The notes under the pieces: generated by a model
What the model was told of the DNA's origin: nothing
Seen by the model: the letters and a program-made list of their open reading frames with translations, nothing else
The model's database searches: none
In this document: positions 45,728 to 53,787 of the stretch, piece by piece
Layout: every line of letters begins with the position of its first letter
Position numbering within the stretch: position 1 is the first letter of the stretch
Origin: JALQUO01 sp964529685
Lineage (GTDB): Bacteria; Pseudomonadota; Alphaproteobacteria; Rickettsiales; Midichloriaceae
Length of the DNA stretch: 64,000 nt
NCBI GenBank assembly: GCA_964529685.1
Contig: CAZGZC010000001.1
Span: forward strand, 186,001-250,000
Reading direction: 5' to 3'
Made by a program: the position numbers and the translations under genes

Positions 45728-46669
45728 ATGTTAGAAACAGAAACTCTTTTTAGGAGATTATATGCAAGAGTAGATGGACGACCTCAGTTTGATATCCCAG
45801 AAGATTCTGAGATACATCAGCTAAGCCATGACATATTACAGTTGATGCTCTTTGCAGAGCTACAAAAATGTACAATAAGCTTAGAAGAAGAACATTGTAT
45901 TAACGATGGAATGAGTGAATGCCGACTGTCTGTTGATTCTTTCGAAAAACTAAATCAAAGAGCTAATATTAATCTTAATATTAATCTTAATTTGAATCAT
46001 GAAACTGATATAGTACGTCTAGCGACAAATCCAAACACAAGGCAAAATATTAATATACAAACTTACTTGTTTTATCATAGCTTTATAAAATGCTATGAAT
46101 ATATGCAGAAATCCGAATACAAGAAACAACTTGATCAAGCTTTATTAGCGGTAATGGGAATAACAGAAATCCCTAGTGGCTTTCTACCTGACGACATTAA
46201 TACATGCCTTGAGCATTACAATGGTCGGCTTCAATCTCATGATGCTTTATTAAGCGTACTGGGAGTAGTAGAAGAAGATGACATTCTCTTGCGGTATCTT
46301 GCTGATTATGGACAACACTTAGACATCAATAATCATATAAAGATTATAATAAAACTTGCTCAAGAAGCAAAAAATGCAGAAGCAATTAATGAATTATTCA
46401 CTAAGATTAGTGAAAAGAATGATGCTTTAGGCAAAGTAATAAAAGGGATTTTAGATAGTAAGGAATATCAAGAGCAATATAAAGGAGGATTTTTCACTAG
46501 ATTACAAGATTTTGTGATTCAAGCCTTATTATATATTTGTAAGTTTACAAAATGGTCTTGTACAGGTCTGCAGGAAACTGTAAAAGCTCAGAAAGATATA
46601 ACAGATATAACATTTACTCATTATGCACGCAACAGACTAAAGAATTGTCTACTTGGATTTGCACAATAA
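45728..46669 (+). CDS. Hypothetical protein
   Basis: A 313-residue acidic, largely helical protein that I do not recognise. A low-complexity stretch rich in Asn, Leu and Ile (INLNINLNLN) is at about residues 81-90, encoded by a short imperfect DNA repeat. A moderately hydrophobic segment near the C-terminus (VIQALLYICKFTKWSC) could be amphipathic. No signal peptide is visible. Its 3' end overlaps the convergent tyrS gene by 21 bases. Confidence 0.55.
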   Translation: MLETETLFRRLYARVDGRPQFDIPEDSEIHQLSHDILQLMLFAELQKCTISLEEEHCINDGMSECRLSVDSFEKLNQRANINLNINLNLNHETDIVRLATNPNTRQNINIQTYLFYHSFIKCYEYMQKSEYKKQLDQALLAVMGITEIPSGFLPDDINTCLEHYNGRLQSHDALLSVLGVVEEDDILLRYLADYGQHLDINNHIKIIIKLAQEAKNAEAINELFTKISEKNDALGKVIKGILDSKEYQEQYKGGFFTRLQDFVIQALLYICKFTKWSCTGLQETVKAQKDITDITFTHYARNRLKNCLLGFAQ

Positions 46670-47866
46670 TAAGCTTTTTTTCTTACCAACTGATAGCTTA
46701 ATTGGTTGATTAAGCAATTTTAAGTTGTACGTTTCATCTTCAATTAGTACATCATCTAACTTAACACCTTTCCCAATAATTAACTTCCTAGCTTCTGAGT
46801 TAGATTTGGCTAATCCAGCATCAACTACAGCTTTATATAGAGGCATCTCAGTAGATCTAAGTAATATTGATGGTAAAATCCCAGATTCAAATTGATCTTC
46901 TGATGCTTTTCTTGCAGCTGCTGCACTATCAGTGCCATGACACATTGCAGTTGCTTTATCTGCCAATCTTTTCTTTAGTTCATTTAAATTTTTACCTGTA
47001 ATATTCGCAAATGAGTTGATTTCTTCAACTGGTATCTCTGTATATAACTTCATAAATTTTAGAAGATCTGAATCAGCTGTATTTCGCCAGAATTGCCAGT
47101 AGTCGTATGGAGATAGCATATCTGGATTTAGCCAGACAGCACCACCAGCAGTTTTTCCCATCTTAACACCATCTGAAGTTGTTATAAGTGGAGTCGTGAC
47201 ACCGAAAAGCTCTGATTTCGCTACTCTTCTACTTAATTCTATGCCACTCACTATATTACTCCACTGCTCAGAACCACCAAATTGCAATCTACAGTTATGA
47301 CTTTTATAAAGATGTAGGAAATCGTAAGCTTGTAAAAGCATATAGTTAAACTCAAGGAAAGTCAGCTGACTTTGTCTATCTAATCTATTTTTAATGCTAT
47401 CAAATGTAAGCATTCTATTTATTGAGAAATGCACTCCATATTCCCGCAAAAAATCTAGGTATTTTACACTACTGAGCCAATCAATGTTATCAACTATTTC
47501 AGCTCTATTTGGACCATTAAAATCAAGAAATTTATCGAAAATCTTTGCAATTGATTTTTTATTCTCTTCAATTTCATCATCTGTCAGGATTTTTCTCAAA
47601 CCTTGCTTATCAGATGGATCTCCAATCCTAGTAGTAGCGCTGCCAAGTAAAATTATTGGTTTATGTCCATTTTGCTGAAGTTTTCTCATGATCATTATCT
47701 GCATGAGACTTCCAACATGTAATGATTTAGCTGTACAATCAAATCCTATGTAAGCTGCTATTTTTTCTTGAGTAAGCAATTTATCTAAACCCTCTAGATC
47801 CGTAGTCTGATATATGAAACCTCTGTCATATAAATCGTTTAGAAGTTGTGATTTTATATTTCTCAT
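46649..47866 (-). CDS. tyrS: Tyrosyl-tRNA synthetase
   Basis: A class I synthetase of 405 residues. It contains the IGFDCTAKSLHVGSLMQIM block (HIGH-equivalent HVGS), LEFNYMLLQAYDF and QFGGSEQWSNIVSGIEL for tyrosine binding. The KMSKS-equivalent is KMGKTAGGAVWL, as in the TyrS form of Gram-negative bacteria. A C-terminal S4 domain (AGLAKSNSEARKLIIGKGVKLDD) recognises tRNA. Length and motifs are normal. It converges with a hypothetical gene and follows another minus-strand hypothetical gene after 38 bases. Confidence 0.97.
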   Translation of the reverse strand: MRNIKSQLLNDLYDRGFIYQTTDLEGLDKLLTQEKIAAYIGFDCTAKSLHVGSLMQIMIMRKLQQNGHKPIILLGSATTRIGDPSDKQGLRKILTDDEIEENKKSIAKIFDKFLDFNGPNRAEIVDNIDWLSSVKYLDFLREYGVHFSINRMLTFDSIKNRLDRQSQLTFLEFNYMLLQAYDFLHLYKSHNCRLQFGGSEQWSNIVSGIELSRRVAKSELFGVTTPLITTSDGVKMGKTAGGAVWLNPDMLSPYDYWQFWRNTADSDLLKFMKLYTEIPVEEINSFANITGKNLNELKKRLADKATAMCHGTDSAAAARKASEDQFESGILPSILLRSTEMPLYKAVVDAGLAKSNSEARKLIIGKGVKLDDVLIEDETYNLKLLNQPIKLSVGKKKSLLLCKSK

Positions 47867-47903
47867 TACAGTTTTTCCTTCATTATACCAGAGACTAGCA
47901 GAT

Positions 47904-48305
47904 CTAACCTAATCTTTGTCCTTGTCCTTTATTACTTTGTTGCTCCTGGGACTGATTTTTGTCATGAGGCTTCAATGTACTTTCTTGAAGATTTTGCATT
48001 TCTTTAGCTGCTCTTTTTACAATGCTCGGGTCGATTGATTGCATTTGTTCTTTTGTTCGAGTTTGTGCTTCTCCTTGTGATCGTTCATTTGACATTGCTG
48101 CTTCATTAGCAACTTTGTTATCCTTACTATCACCAAATAAGCTAGAGATAGCATCTACTATTCCTTGAAAAAATGCTGCAATTTGTTCTCCGATACTCAT
48201 TTTGTTATATCTTTCGTACTCAGCCATTTTCTTTGCATAGTTAGGATCTGGCTTAAATTCTTTATTTTCACTATTTTCTTCATTAAAATGATAACCTTCT
48301 GGCAT
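47904..48305 (-). CDS. Hypothetical small polar protein
   Basis: A 133-residue protein rich in Gln, Glu, Asn and Lys, with one amphipathic or weakly hydrophobic segment near residues 38-58 (GEQIAAFFQGIVDAISSLFG). The C-terminus is Gln-rich and basic (NKGQGQRLG). I recognise no family. The composition and tail resemble those of the 225-residue protein at 36367, so it may belong to the same class of candidate secreted proteins, but this is an inference. It lies 38 bases upstream of tyrS. Confidence 0.5.
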   Translation of the reverse strand: MPEGYHFNEENSENKEFKPDPNYAKKMAEYERYNKMSIGEQIAAFFQGIVDAISSLFGDSKDNKVANEAAMSNERSQGEAQTRTKEQMQSIDPSIVKRAAKEMQNLQESTLKPHDKNQSQEQQSNKGQGQRLG

Positions 48306-48573
48306 ATTTATATTTTATTTTTGTTTGTATCATTAATTTTATTATCATAGATTTAATTTAGTGATGCAAGTAAAAGTTGCCAAAAAATATATGGTGATTT
48401 TATAGTGTGTCTAAAAAACAAATCACAATAATCAAGCCATACTTTTTAAGATTTCTTGACACAATCACCTGTTTTCTGCTATTGAAAAAACTGTGAAGAA
48501 CGATAACTTTATTCCTATTACTGAATAACTCATTTAGCTTCTATATTTTTTGCATTTGTAGCTAATTTGATCG

Positions 48574-48839
48574 ATGTTTTCCTTATATAAAAATATACAG
48601 AAGAAAAAATATATTAAATACACAACTGCTAGTGCTATTTCAATACTCCTAACACCACTGATTCCATTAATTATATATAGACGCCACACTCTATTAAAAC
48701 TCCAATAAATGTCTATAAATCATTTTTATTTGATAAGCATAAAAAACTAAATCTTAAACTACAATTATTTAATTCAATTACACAGTTAATCAGAAGAGAT
48801 CTAGCAGCATTTAATGAAGAAGAGTATAAAGAGACATAG
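48574..48839 (+). pseudogene. Possible frameshifted small membrane-protein gene
   Basis: An ATG at 48574 opens a 44-codon frame that contains a hydrophobic stretch (AISILLTPLIPLIIY) and stops at 48706-48708. A second frame, overlapping near 48685 and shifted by one base, continues as a polar charged segment (FDKHKKLNLKLQLFNSITQL, then AFNEEEYKET) to a stop at 48837-48839. Together they would encode about 88 residues with one membrane helix. No homologue is recognised. The rest of the 48306-48936 spacer shows nothing. Confidence 0.3.
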
Positions 48840-48936
48840 TGCAATCAAGCTTATTAGAGTACTAATTTTCATTAGGTACTTCCATCTTTAGATATCAAAT
48901 GTTAGAATTTTCTATATAAAGAAAACTAGAACATAT

Positions 48937-49251
48937 ATGACTTATACAAATAACTTAAATCTAAATCTTCTTCACCAACACCAGATTCATAAGGAATTTC
49001 TAATAAATGAAAATACACTTATCACTGATGCAATGTTTTCTAACGGCGTTAAGTCTATGAAAATTAATGATTTACCGCACGATGCAATGATAGGAGATAA
49101 GTATATCTTAACTGAAAAAAATAAAATCGCAGTGAAGTTAGAAGATATATGGCACTATATCAATATAAGAGATGGAATGATCTTTTGGATAATTGATGAA
49201 GAGAAACTAGTCGTATATTGCAACGGTAACTGGAAGACTATTGCTTCATAA
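48937..49251 (+). CDS. DUF2793-like domain protein
   Basis: A 104-residue protein. Its second half (PHDAMIGDKYIL, then IWHYINIRDGMIFWIIDEEK, then VVYCNGNWK) has the order of conserved positions of DUF2793. That domain usually reads P-x-GDRY-V, a repeated W-x-x-G, a GW-x-x-W-V-x-DE-x-L and a final G-x-W. In free-living alphaproteobacteria DUF2793 is found in prophage or gene-transfer-agent-associated tail proteins. Here it stands alone, without any phage genes nearby. The assignment comes from pattern memory and is moderate. Confidence 0.5.
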   Translation: MTYTNNLNLNLLHQHQIHKEFLINENTLITDAMFSNGVKSMKINDLPHDAMIGDKYILTEKNKIAVKLEDIWHYINIRDGMIFWIIDEEKLVVYCNGNWKTIAS

Positions 49252-49360
49252 ACTTCTATTGCAGTTCTGCAATATTAATTTATCTTTTTTCTCTTGATCA
49301 TGAATTAGTTATTCCTAATTTAAAATTTTATTAGATAATATTTAATAAAAAGAGATAAAA

Positions 49361-49963
49361 ATGAAAAATTTTCTTAAGGCTATTTTAACAAGTGCATTAC
49401 TTTCAACTAGTTTTATAACTATCGCTTTTGCAGAGTGTGAATGTAAGTGTGATGAAAAAGAAGGAAAATGGCAGGGTATTAGCTTAGATGAAAGTACAGT
49501 TTATTTCAAAACATTTGATATTTCTAATCATGATAAAGAGTTTAGTGGACATACAGTTAAGAAGCATATTGGGAAGAATAACGATTGGCTTGATGGACGC
49601 TTAGCTGGTAGTAGACATGAAAAATTTGTTAGCTCTTATACAGATCTTGCTATTGCAAATGAAGTTATAAAAACAATAGTGATTGAAAATGAATCCAAGA
49701 TAAAACACTGGATAGAAGATGAAGAGAAAGATAAGGTAATATTAACAAAAAAATTCGATAAAAAAATAGGAATGGCTCTTAAGAAAAAAGGTAAAGAGCT
49801 GAAAGATTGTAATGTAGGTGTTGTTGTGTTAAAACGACCACATAAAACTGCAGAAAAGTTCTATATTGCAACTTCATATCCAGTAATTAACATAGGAGAT
49901 GTTGAATCAGATCATAAAGAATGGAAGTCAAAGAATAACGGAAAATATCCAATGAATCATTAA
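49361..49963 (+). CDS. Hypothetical exported protein
   Basis: A 200-residue protein with a clear Sec signal peptide (MKNFLKAILTSALLSTSFIT, cleavage after about IAFA at residue 24). A cysteine-rich start of the mature protein (ECECKCDEKEG) follows. The mature part is lysine-rich, with no membrane segments and no recognisable domain. It ends one base before the fliR ATG, which implies co-transcription and perhaps an envelope role. The three closely spaced cysteines could form disulfides with the Com1-like protein, but that is speculation. Confidence 0.6.
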   Translation: MKNFLKAILTSALLSTSFITIAFAECECKCDEKEGKWQGISLDESTVYFKTFDISNHDKEFSGHTVKKHIGKNNDWLDGRLAGSRHEKFVSSYTDLAIANEVIKTIVIENESKIKHWIEDEEKDKVILTKKFDKKIGMALKKKGKELKDCNVGVVVLKRPHKTAEKFYIATSYPVINIGDVESDHKEWKSKNNGKYPMNH

Positions 49964-49964
49964 A

Positions 49965-50738
49965 ATGAATATAATTTCAATCCCAACGCAAGAGGTTTTA
50001 ATTCTATTTCTGATAATATGTAGGACTACAGGAATATTTTTCTTGATCCCGCCGTTTTCTGATAATAGTGTTAAGCCATTATTTAGAATTGCATTCTCCA
50101 TAGCAATAGCACTGATGATATACCCATATATATCAGAAATAATCAGACCAGCAGTATTATCAGTTGGAGATAATGTAGTTGGACTACTAATGTTGATAGT
50201 AGTAGAACTTGGTTTGGGATTGGGATTAGGAACTATAGTAAAAACACTGATGCTTTCAATGCAGGTAGCTGGACTAACAATAGCTTCTCAGATGGGGCTA
50301 AGCTCAGCTGCATTAATGGACCCAGCACAACAGAATCAAAATTCAATCTTAGGTATATTTTTAACTCTTTTAACTACATTAATTATATTAGAATCTGGTC
50401 TCCATATAAAGATCATAGGTGGGTTCTTCGATAGTTATAATAAGATCCCCATTGGTTCATTTTTTACCAATTATAATGATTTTGTAAGTGTATTTATTAG
50501 CTCTATAGGTAAAATGTGGACTACTGGTTTACAGATATCAATGCCATTCATTTTAGTTAATATAGTTATGATGATTGGTGCAGGTATCTTAGCTAAGCTT
50601 ATGCCTCAGCTACAGATCTTTTTTGTAATGTTACCAATACAGATATTAGTTGGGATAGTATTATTTTTAGCTGTGTTATCTGGGATTTTATTTTGGTTTT
50701 TAGAATTTTTTGCAAGTGAACTAAACTTAATATTTTGA
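49965..50738 (+). CDS. fliR: Flagellar biosynthetic protein FliR
   Basis: FliR is part of the FliPQR gate that forms the export pore of the flagellar type III apparatus. The 257-residue protein has about six hydrophobic segments. The start IPTQEVLILFLIICRTTGIFF, the middle LGLGTIVKTLMLSMQVAGLT and SQMGLSSAALMDPAQQ (a strong FliR landmark), and MLPIQILVGIVLFLAVLSG near the end all fit. The non-flagellar SctT is the alternative, but FliD and FlhA in the window support a flagellum. glmU follows after three bases. fliP and fliQ are not adjacent. Confidence 0.95.
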   Translation: MNIISIPTQEVLILFLIICRTTGIFFLIPPFSDNSVKPLFRIAFSIAIALMIYPYISEIIRPAVLSVGDNVVGLLMLIVVELGLGLGLGTIVKTLMLSMQVAGLTIASQMGLSSAALMDPAQQNQNSILGIFLTLLTTLIILESGLHIKIIGGFFDSYNKIPIGSFFTNYNDFVSVFISSIGKMWTTGLQISMPFILVNIVMMIGAGILAKLMPQLQIFFVMLPIQILVGIVLFLAVLSGILFWFLEFFASELNLIF

Positions 50739-50741
50739 ATT

Positions 50742-52088
50742 ATGAATCTATCTGTAATATTACTAGCTGCCGGACATGGTACTAGGATGAGATCTGAAAC
50801 ACCAAAGGTCTTACACAAAATAGCTGGCTTTTCAATGTTAGAACACGTTATCTCTATTGTTTCATCCATTCCTGAAAATATAGCTAAGGTGAAGCTCAAT
50901 GAAATAGTTATAGTTGCTAGTGATCAACTTGAGCAACATAAGGAATTCAAGAAAGTGATTGAGAATTATGAAGGGATCAAAGTTGTTGAGCAAAAGTATA
51001 AATTTGGCACTGGACACGCAGTTTACACTGGTTTAGGAGTTATGAAGAAGAGTAAAACAGATATTGTACTTGTTATGTATTGCGATGTACCTCTAATTAC
51101 TATTGAGTCAGTCATGAAACTTATAAAAGAGATGGAGCATGAGTATAATGTAGTTGGTACTGCCTTTGAACATAATGGTTGTAAGCCATATGGCAGATTT
51201 GAGCTAGATAGACGTGGAGATGTTAAGAGGGTTGTAGAAGTTTGTGAAGTAGATAAGTTAAACCCAATGATGACTAATCTATGTAATGCTGGGATGTTAT
51301 TAGCAGAGAAGAAGTTCCTTACCTCATTCCTAGAAGAGAAATGCAAAGGTATAACATGTAAATCGTTTGATAAGGAGATATATCTTACTGATGTCTTTGA
51401 GAAAGGTAGCAGTGGTTACATTAAGATAGAGGAAGAAGAGGCAGTTGGAGTAAATAATAGAACCGAGCTAGCTACTGCTGAGAGTATTTTTCAGAAGAGA
51501 TTGCGGTATAAAATGATGAAGAAGGGGGTAACTCTTACTGCACCAGAAACAGTCTTCTTTTCAGCTGATACTACTATACATCACGATACAGTCATTCACC
51601 CATATGTAACTTTTGGACCAGGAGTTAAAATAGATTATGGTTGCGAAATTAAATCATTCTGCGATATAGAAGGTGCTACAATTGGTAAACAGACAATAGT
51701 TGGGCCTTTCGCACGTATTAGGCCAAATACACAGATAGAAAATAATTGTAAAATAGGTAACTTTGTAGAGGTTAAAAATGCTTACATAGGATCGGGTGTT
51801 AAATCATCTCATCTAGCGTATCTAGGAGATGTCCATATTGGCGCTAATTCTAATATTGGAGCTGGAGTCATCATCTGTAACTATGATGGTGTCAATAAAC
51901 ATCATACAACTATAGGAGTGGAAGTACAGATAGGAGCTAACTCATCAATTATAGCACCACGCTATATAGGTGATGCCTCTAAAATTGGCGCAGGAAGTGT
52001 TATAACTGAAGATGTAATAGATGGTCATACAGCAGTTGCTAGAGCGCCACAAATTATGAAGAAAAGAAAAGGAGAGATCCCTAGCTAA
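50742..52088 (+). CDS. glmU: Bifunctional GlmU: GlcNAc-1-P uridyltransferase / GlcN-1-P acetyltransferase
   Basis: GlmU makes UDP-GlcNAc for peptidoglycan and lipid A. The 448-residue protein has the N-terminal nucleotidyltransferase with LLAAGHGTRMRSETPKVLHK and KFGTGHAV. The C-terminal left-handed beta-helix of hexapeptide repeats follows (VTFGPGVKIDYGCEI, GPFARIRPNTQI, KIGNFVEVKNAYIGSG), with the acetyltransferase residues in SHLAYLGDVHIGANSNIGAG. The length is typical. It is downstream of fliR with a three-base spacer, an unusual flagellum-wall operon. Confidence 0.97.
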   Translation: MNLSVILLAAGHGTRMRSETPKVLHKIAGFSMLEHVISIVSSIPENIAKVKLNEIVIVASDQLEQHKEFKKVIENYEGIKVVEQKYKFGTGHAVYTGLGVMKKSKTDIVLVMYCDVPLITIESVMKLIKEMEHEYNVVGTAFEHNGCKPYGRFELDRRGDVKRVVEVCEVDKLNPMMTNLCNAGMLLAEKKFLTSFLEEKCKGITCKSFDKEIYLTDVFEKGSSGYIKIEEEEAVGVNNRTELATAESIFQKRLRYKMMKKGVTLTAPETVFFSADTTIHHDTVIHPYVTFGPGVKIDYGCEIKSFCDIEGATIGKQTIVGPFARIRPNTQIENNCKIGNFVEVKNAYIGSGVKSSHLAYLGDVHIGANSNIGAGVIICNYDGVNKHHTTIGVEVQIGANSSIIAPRYIGDASKIGAGSVITEDVIDGHTAVARAPQIMKKRKGEIPS

Positions 52089-52123
52089 TTTACCGATCTC
52101 TCACCTATTATTACTGAATTAGT

Positions 52124-52591
52124 TTAACAGAGAGATTCAAGGAGTTCTAACTGTAAGACAGTATTGAAAAAGTCAATAACTTCATATTTCATTGGGTGAA
52201 TCTCTGTAGAATCTGTAAACTTACTAAGAGTGAAATCCTGATAATCATTAAAAAGTTCAAAGTTACCTAGGGTTGGTGTCAATTTAAGGATGCCATCTTC
52301 AGTAAAACACTCAGCAGCAGCAGTTAGTGCTAGAGCTGGAATTACTGAAATAGTCTGTTTTCCAAAACCATTATTAACTAAGTTACTTCCTAGATAACCA
52401 ACTATCGCTGGAGCTGTACTGACCAAGAATGATGTACCAGTTTTTGTTAAGAAACTTATTGCACCATCTCTAGTTGTAAATAGGTTTGTAAGTTCTGTGA
52501 AATCACCCTTCTTGTTAATCAGCTCTTTACTAAGCGTTGCAAGTGAGTTGCAGAAACTGGAAATTAGTCCAATTTTTAAAAATGTATTCAT
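52124..52591 (-). CDS. Hypothetical protein
   Basis: A 155-residue protein, not recognised. The N-terminal half has two moderately hydrophobic stretches (FLVSTAPAIVGYLGSNLV and ISVIPALALTAAAECF); the C-terminal half is polar and acidic. It may be membrane-associated. It is comparable in size and character to the 157-residue hypothetical at 4833, but no alignment convinces me. It lies alone between glmU (convergent) and gapA. Confidence 0.45.
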   Translation of the reverse strand: MNTFLKIGLISSFCNSLATLSKELINKKGDFTELTNLFTTRDGAISFLTKTGTSFLVSTAPAIVGYLGSNLVNNGFGKQTISVIPALALTAAAECFTEDGILKLTPTLGNFELFNDYQDFTLSKFTDSTEIHPMKYEVIDFFNTVLQLELLESLC

Positions 52592-52731
52592 ATTTTTTTT
52601 TAATAAGTTTTTTATCTCATAGATCTATATATACTAAAAATTTCTTATTTTATAGATCTAAATCTAGATAATATACTACAAATATTAAAAATTTATTAAC
52701 AAGATTAAATGGATTGTTTTTGTGATGAAAT

Positions 52732-53709
52732 TTAATTGAAATGAGTAATCAAATCAATCATCCTATTTGTAAAGCCCCACTCATTATCGTACCAAGCAAC
52801 AACTCTAAATAACTTCTTATCAATTATTTTTGTCTGAGTTGCATCAAAAGCAGCACTATAGATCGTATGATTAAAATCAATTGAGACTAACGGTTCTTCA
52901 CAATAATTCAAGATATTTGGGATTCTAGCAGCAGCTTCCTTCATTACCTCATTTATTTCATGCTCTGTAGCTGACTTTTCAGCCGTAAATGTAAGATCTA
53001 TCATTGATACATTTTGCACTGGTACGCGAACAGCTACACCATCTATTCTACCTTGCAGCTCTGGTATTATCTCACCAATTATCTTTGCTGCGCCAGTAGA
53101 AGTTGGAATCATAGATGACTCAGCGGCACGACCACGTCTCAAATCTGTGTGACGAGAATCAAGCAGAGATTGATCATTTGTATATGCATGAATCGTAGTC
53201 ATAAATGCGCTTGTTATATGAAAAGCATTATGTAATGGCTTAACAACATTGGCTAGGCAGTTTGTAGTGCAAGACCCGACAGAGATGACTTTTCTAGCTA
53301 TATCATTAGGTATATCGTTCACACCTAATATGACTGTATAATCAGCAGCAGTACATGGAGCAGACACAATAACCGTCTTAGCACCATTTTCTATATGCTT
53401 ATATGCCTGCTCCTTAGAATTAAATGCGCCACTACACTCAAGAACAATATCAATATTGTTCCATCTCATTTCGTATAGACTATTCTTATCCGAGATTTTT
53501 ATTTCATTTCCATTATATATGATGCCATGCTTAGCACAACTGATTGAATCGCTCAATCTACCGTGAATTGAATCATATTGCAGCATGTGAGCAGCGTTTT
53601 GTGGATTTAATTTATTGCTATTCACGACCGCAAGCTGCCCTGAATCTAATAGAGCTCTAGTAACACATCTACCGATGCGCCCCATACCATTGACTGCAAT
53701 CTTTTTCAT
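52732..53709 (-). CDS. gapA: Glyceraldehyde-3-phosphate dehydrogenase
   Basis: The protein starts with the NAD-binding fold (IAVNGMGRIGRCVTRALL). The catalytic Cys147 is in SVGSCTTNC, His174 in TTIHAYTNDQ, and the substrate-binding loop includes SSMIPTSTGAAK. The C-terminus WYDNEWGFTNRM is canonical. The 325-residue length is slightly short. In the intracellular Rickettsiales that keep it, GAPDH usually works in triose-phosphate metabolism or gluconeogenesis. Its presence helps to exclude Rickettsia, which lacks this enzyme. The neighbouring genes give no pathway context. Confidence 0.95.
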   Translation of the reverse strand: MKKIAVNGMGRIGRCVTRALLDSGQLAVVNSNKLNPQNAAHMLQYDSIHGRLSDSISCAKHGIIYNGNEIKISDKNSLYEMRWNNIDIVLECSGAFNSKEQAYKHIENGAKTVIVSAPCTAADYTVILGVNDIPNDIARKVISVGSCTTNCLANVVKPLHNAFHITSAFMTTIHAYTNDQSLLDSRHTDLRRGRAAESSMIPTSTGAAKIIGEIIPELQGRIDGVAVRVPVQNVSMIDLTFTAEKSATEHEINEVMKEAAARIPNILNYCEEPLVSIDFNHTIYSAAFDATQTKIIDKKLFRVVAWYDNEWGFTNRMIDLITHFN

Positions 53710-53787
53710 TTTGTTTTTTCTTAACTATATAACAAGATTAGATTGTAATGAAAGCGTTATCAAGCTCTGATAGTAGTACTTCTTTGA

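Noticed and set aside
52089..52123. A hairpin (atctctc with gagagat) between glmU and the next minus-strand gene
   Set aside because: The arms are short and far apart (about 30 bases), one arm lies in coding sequence, and there is no U-tract.
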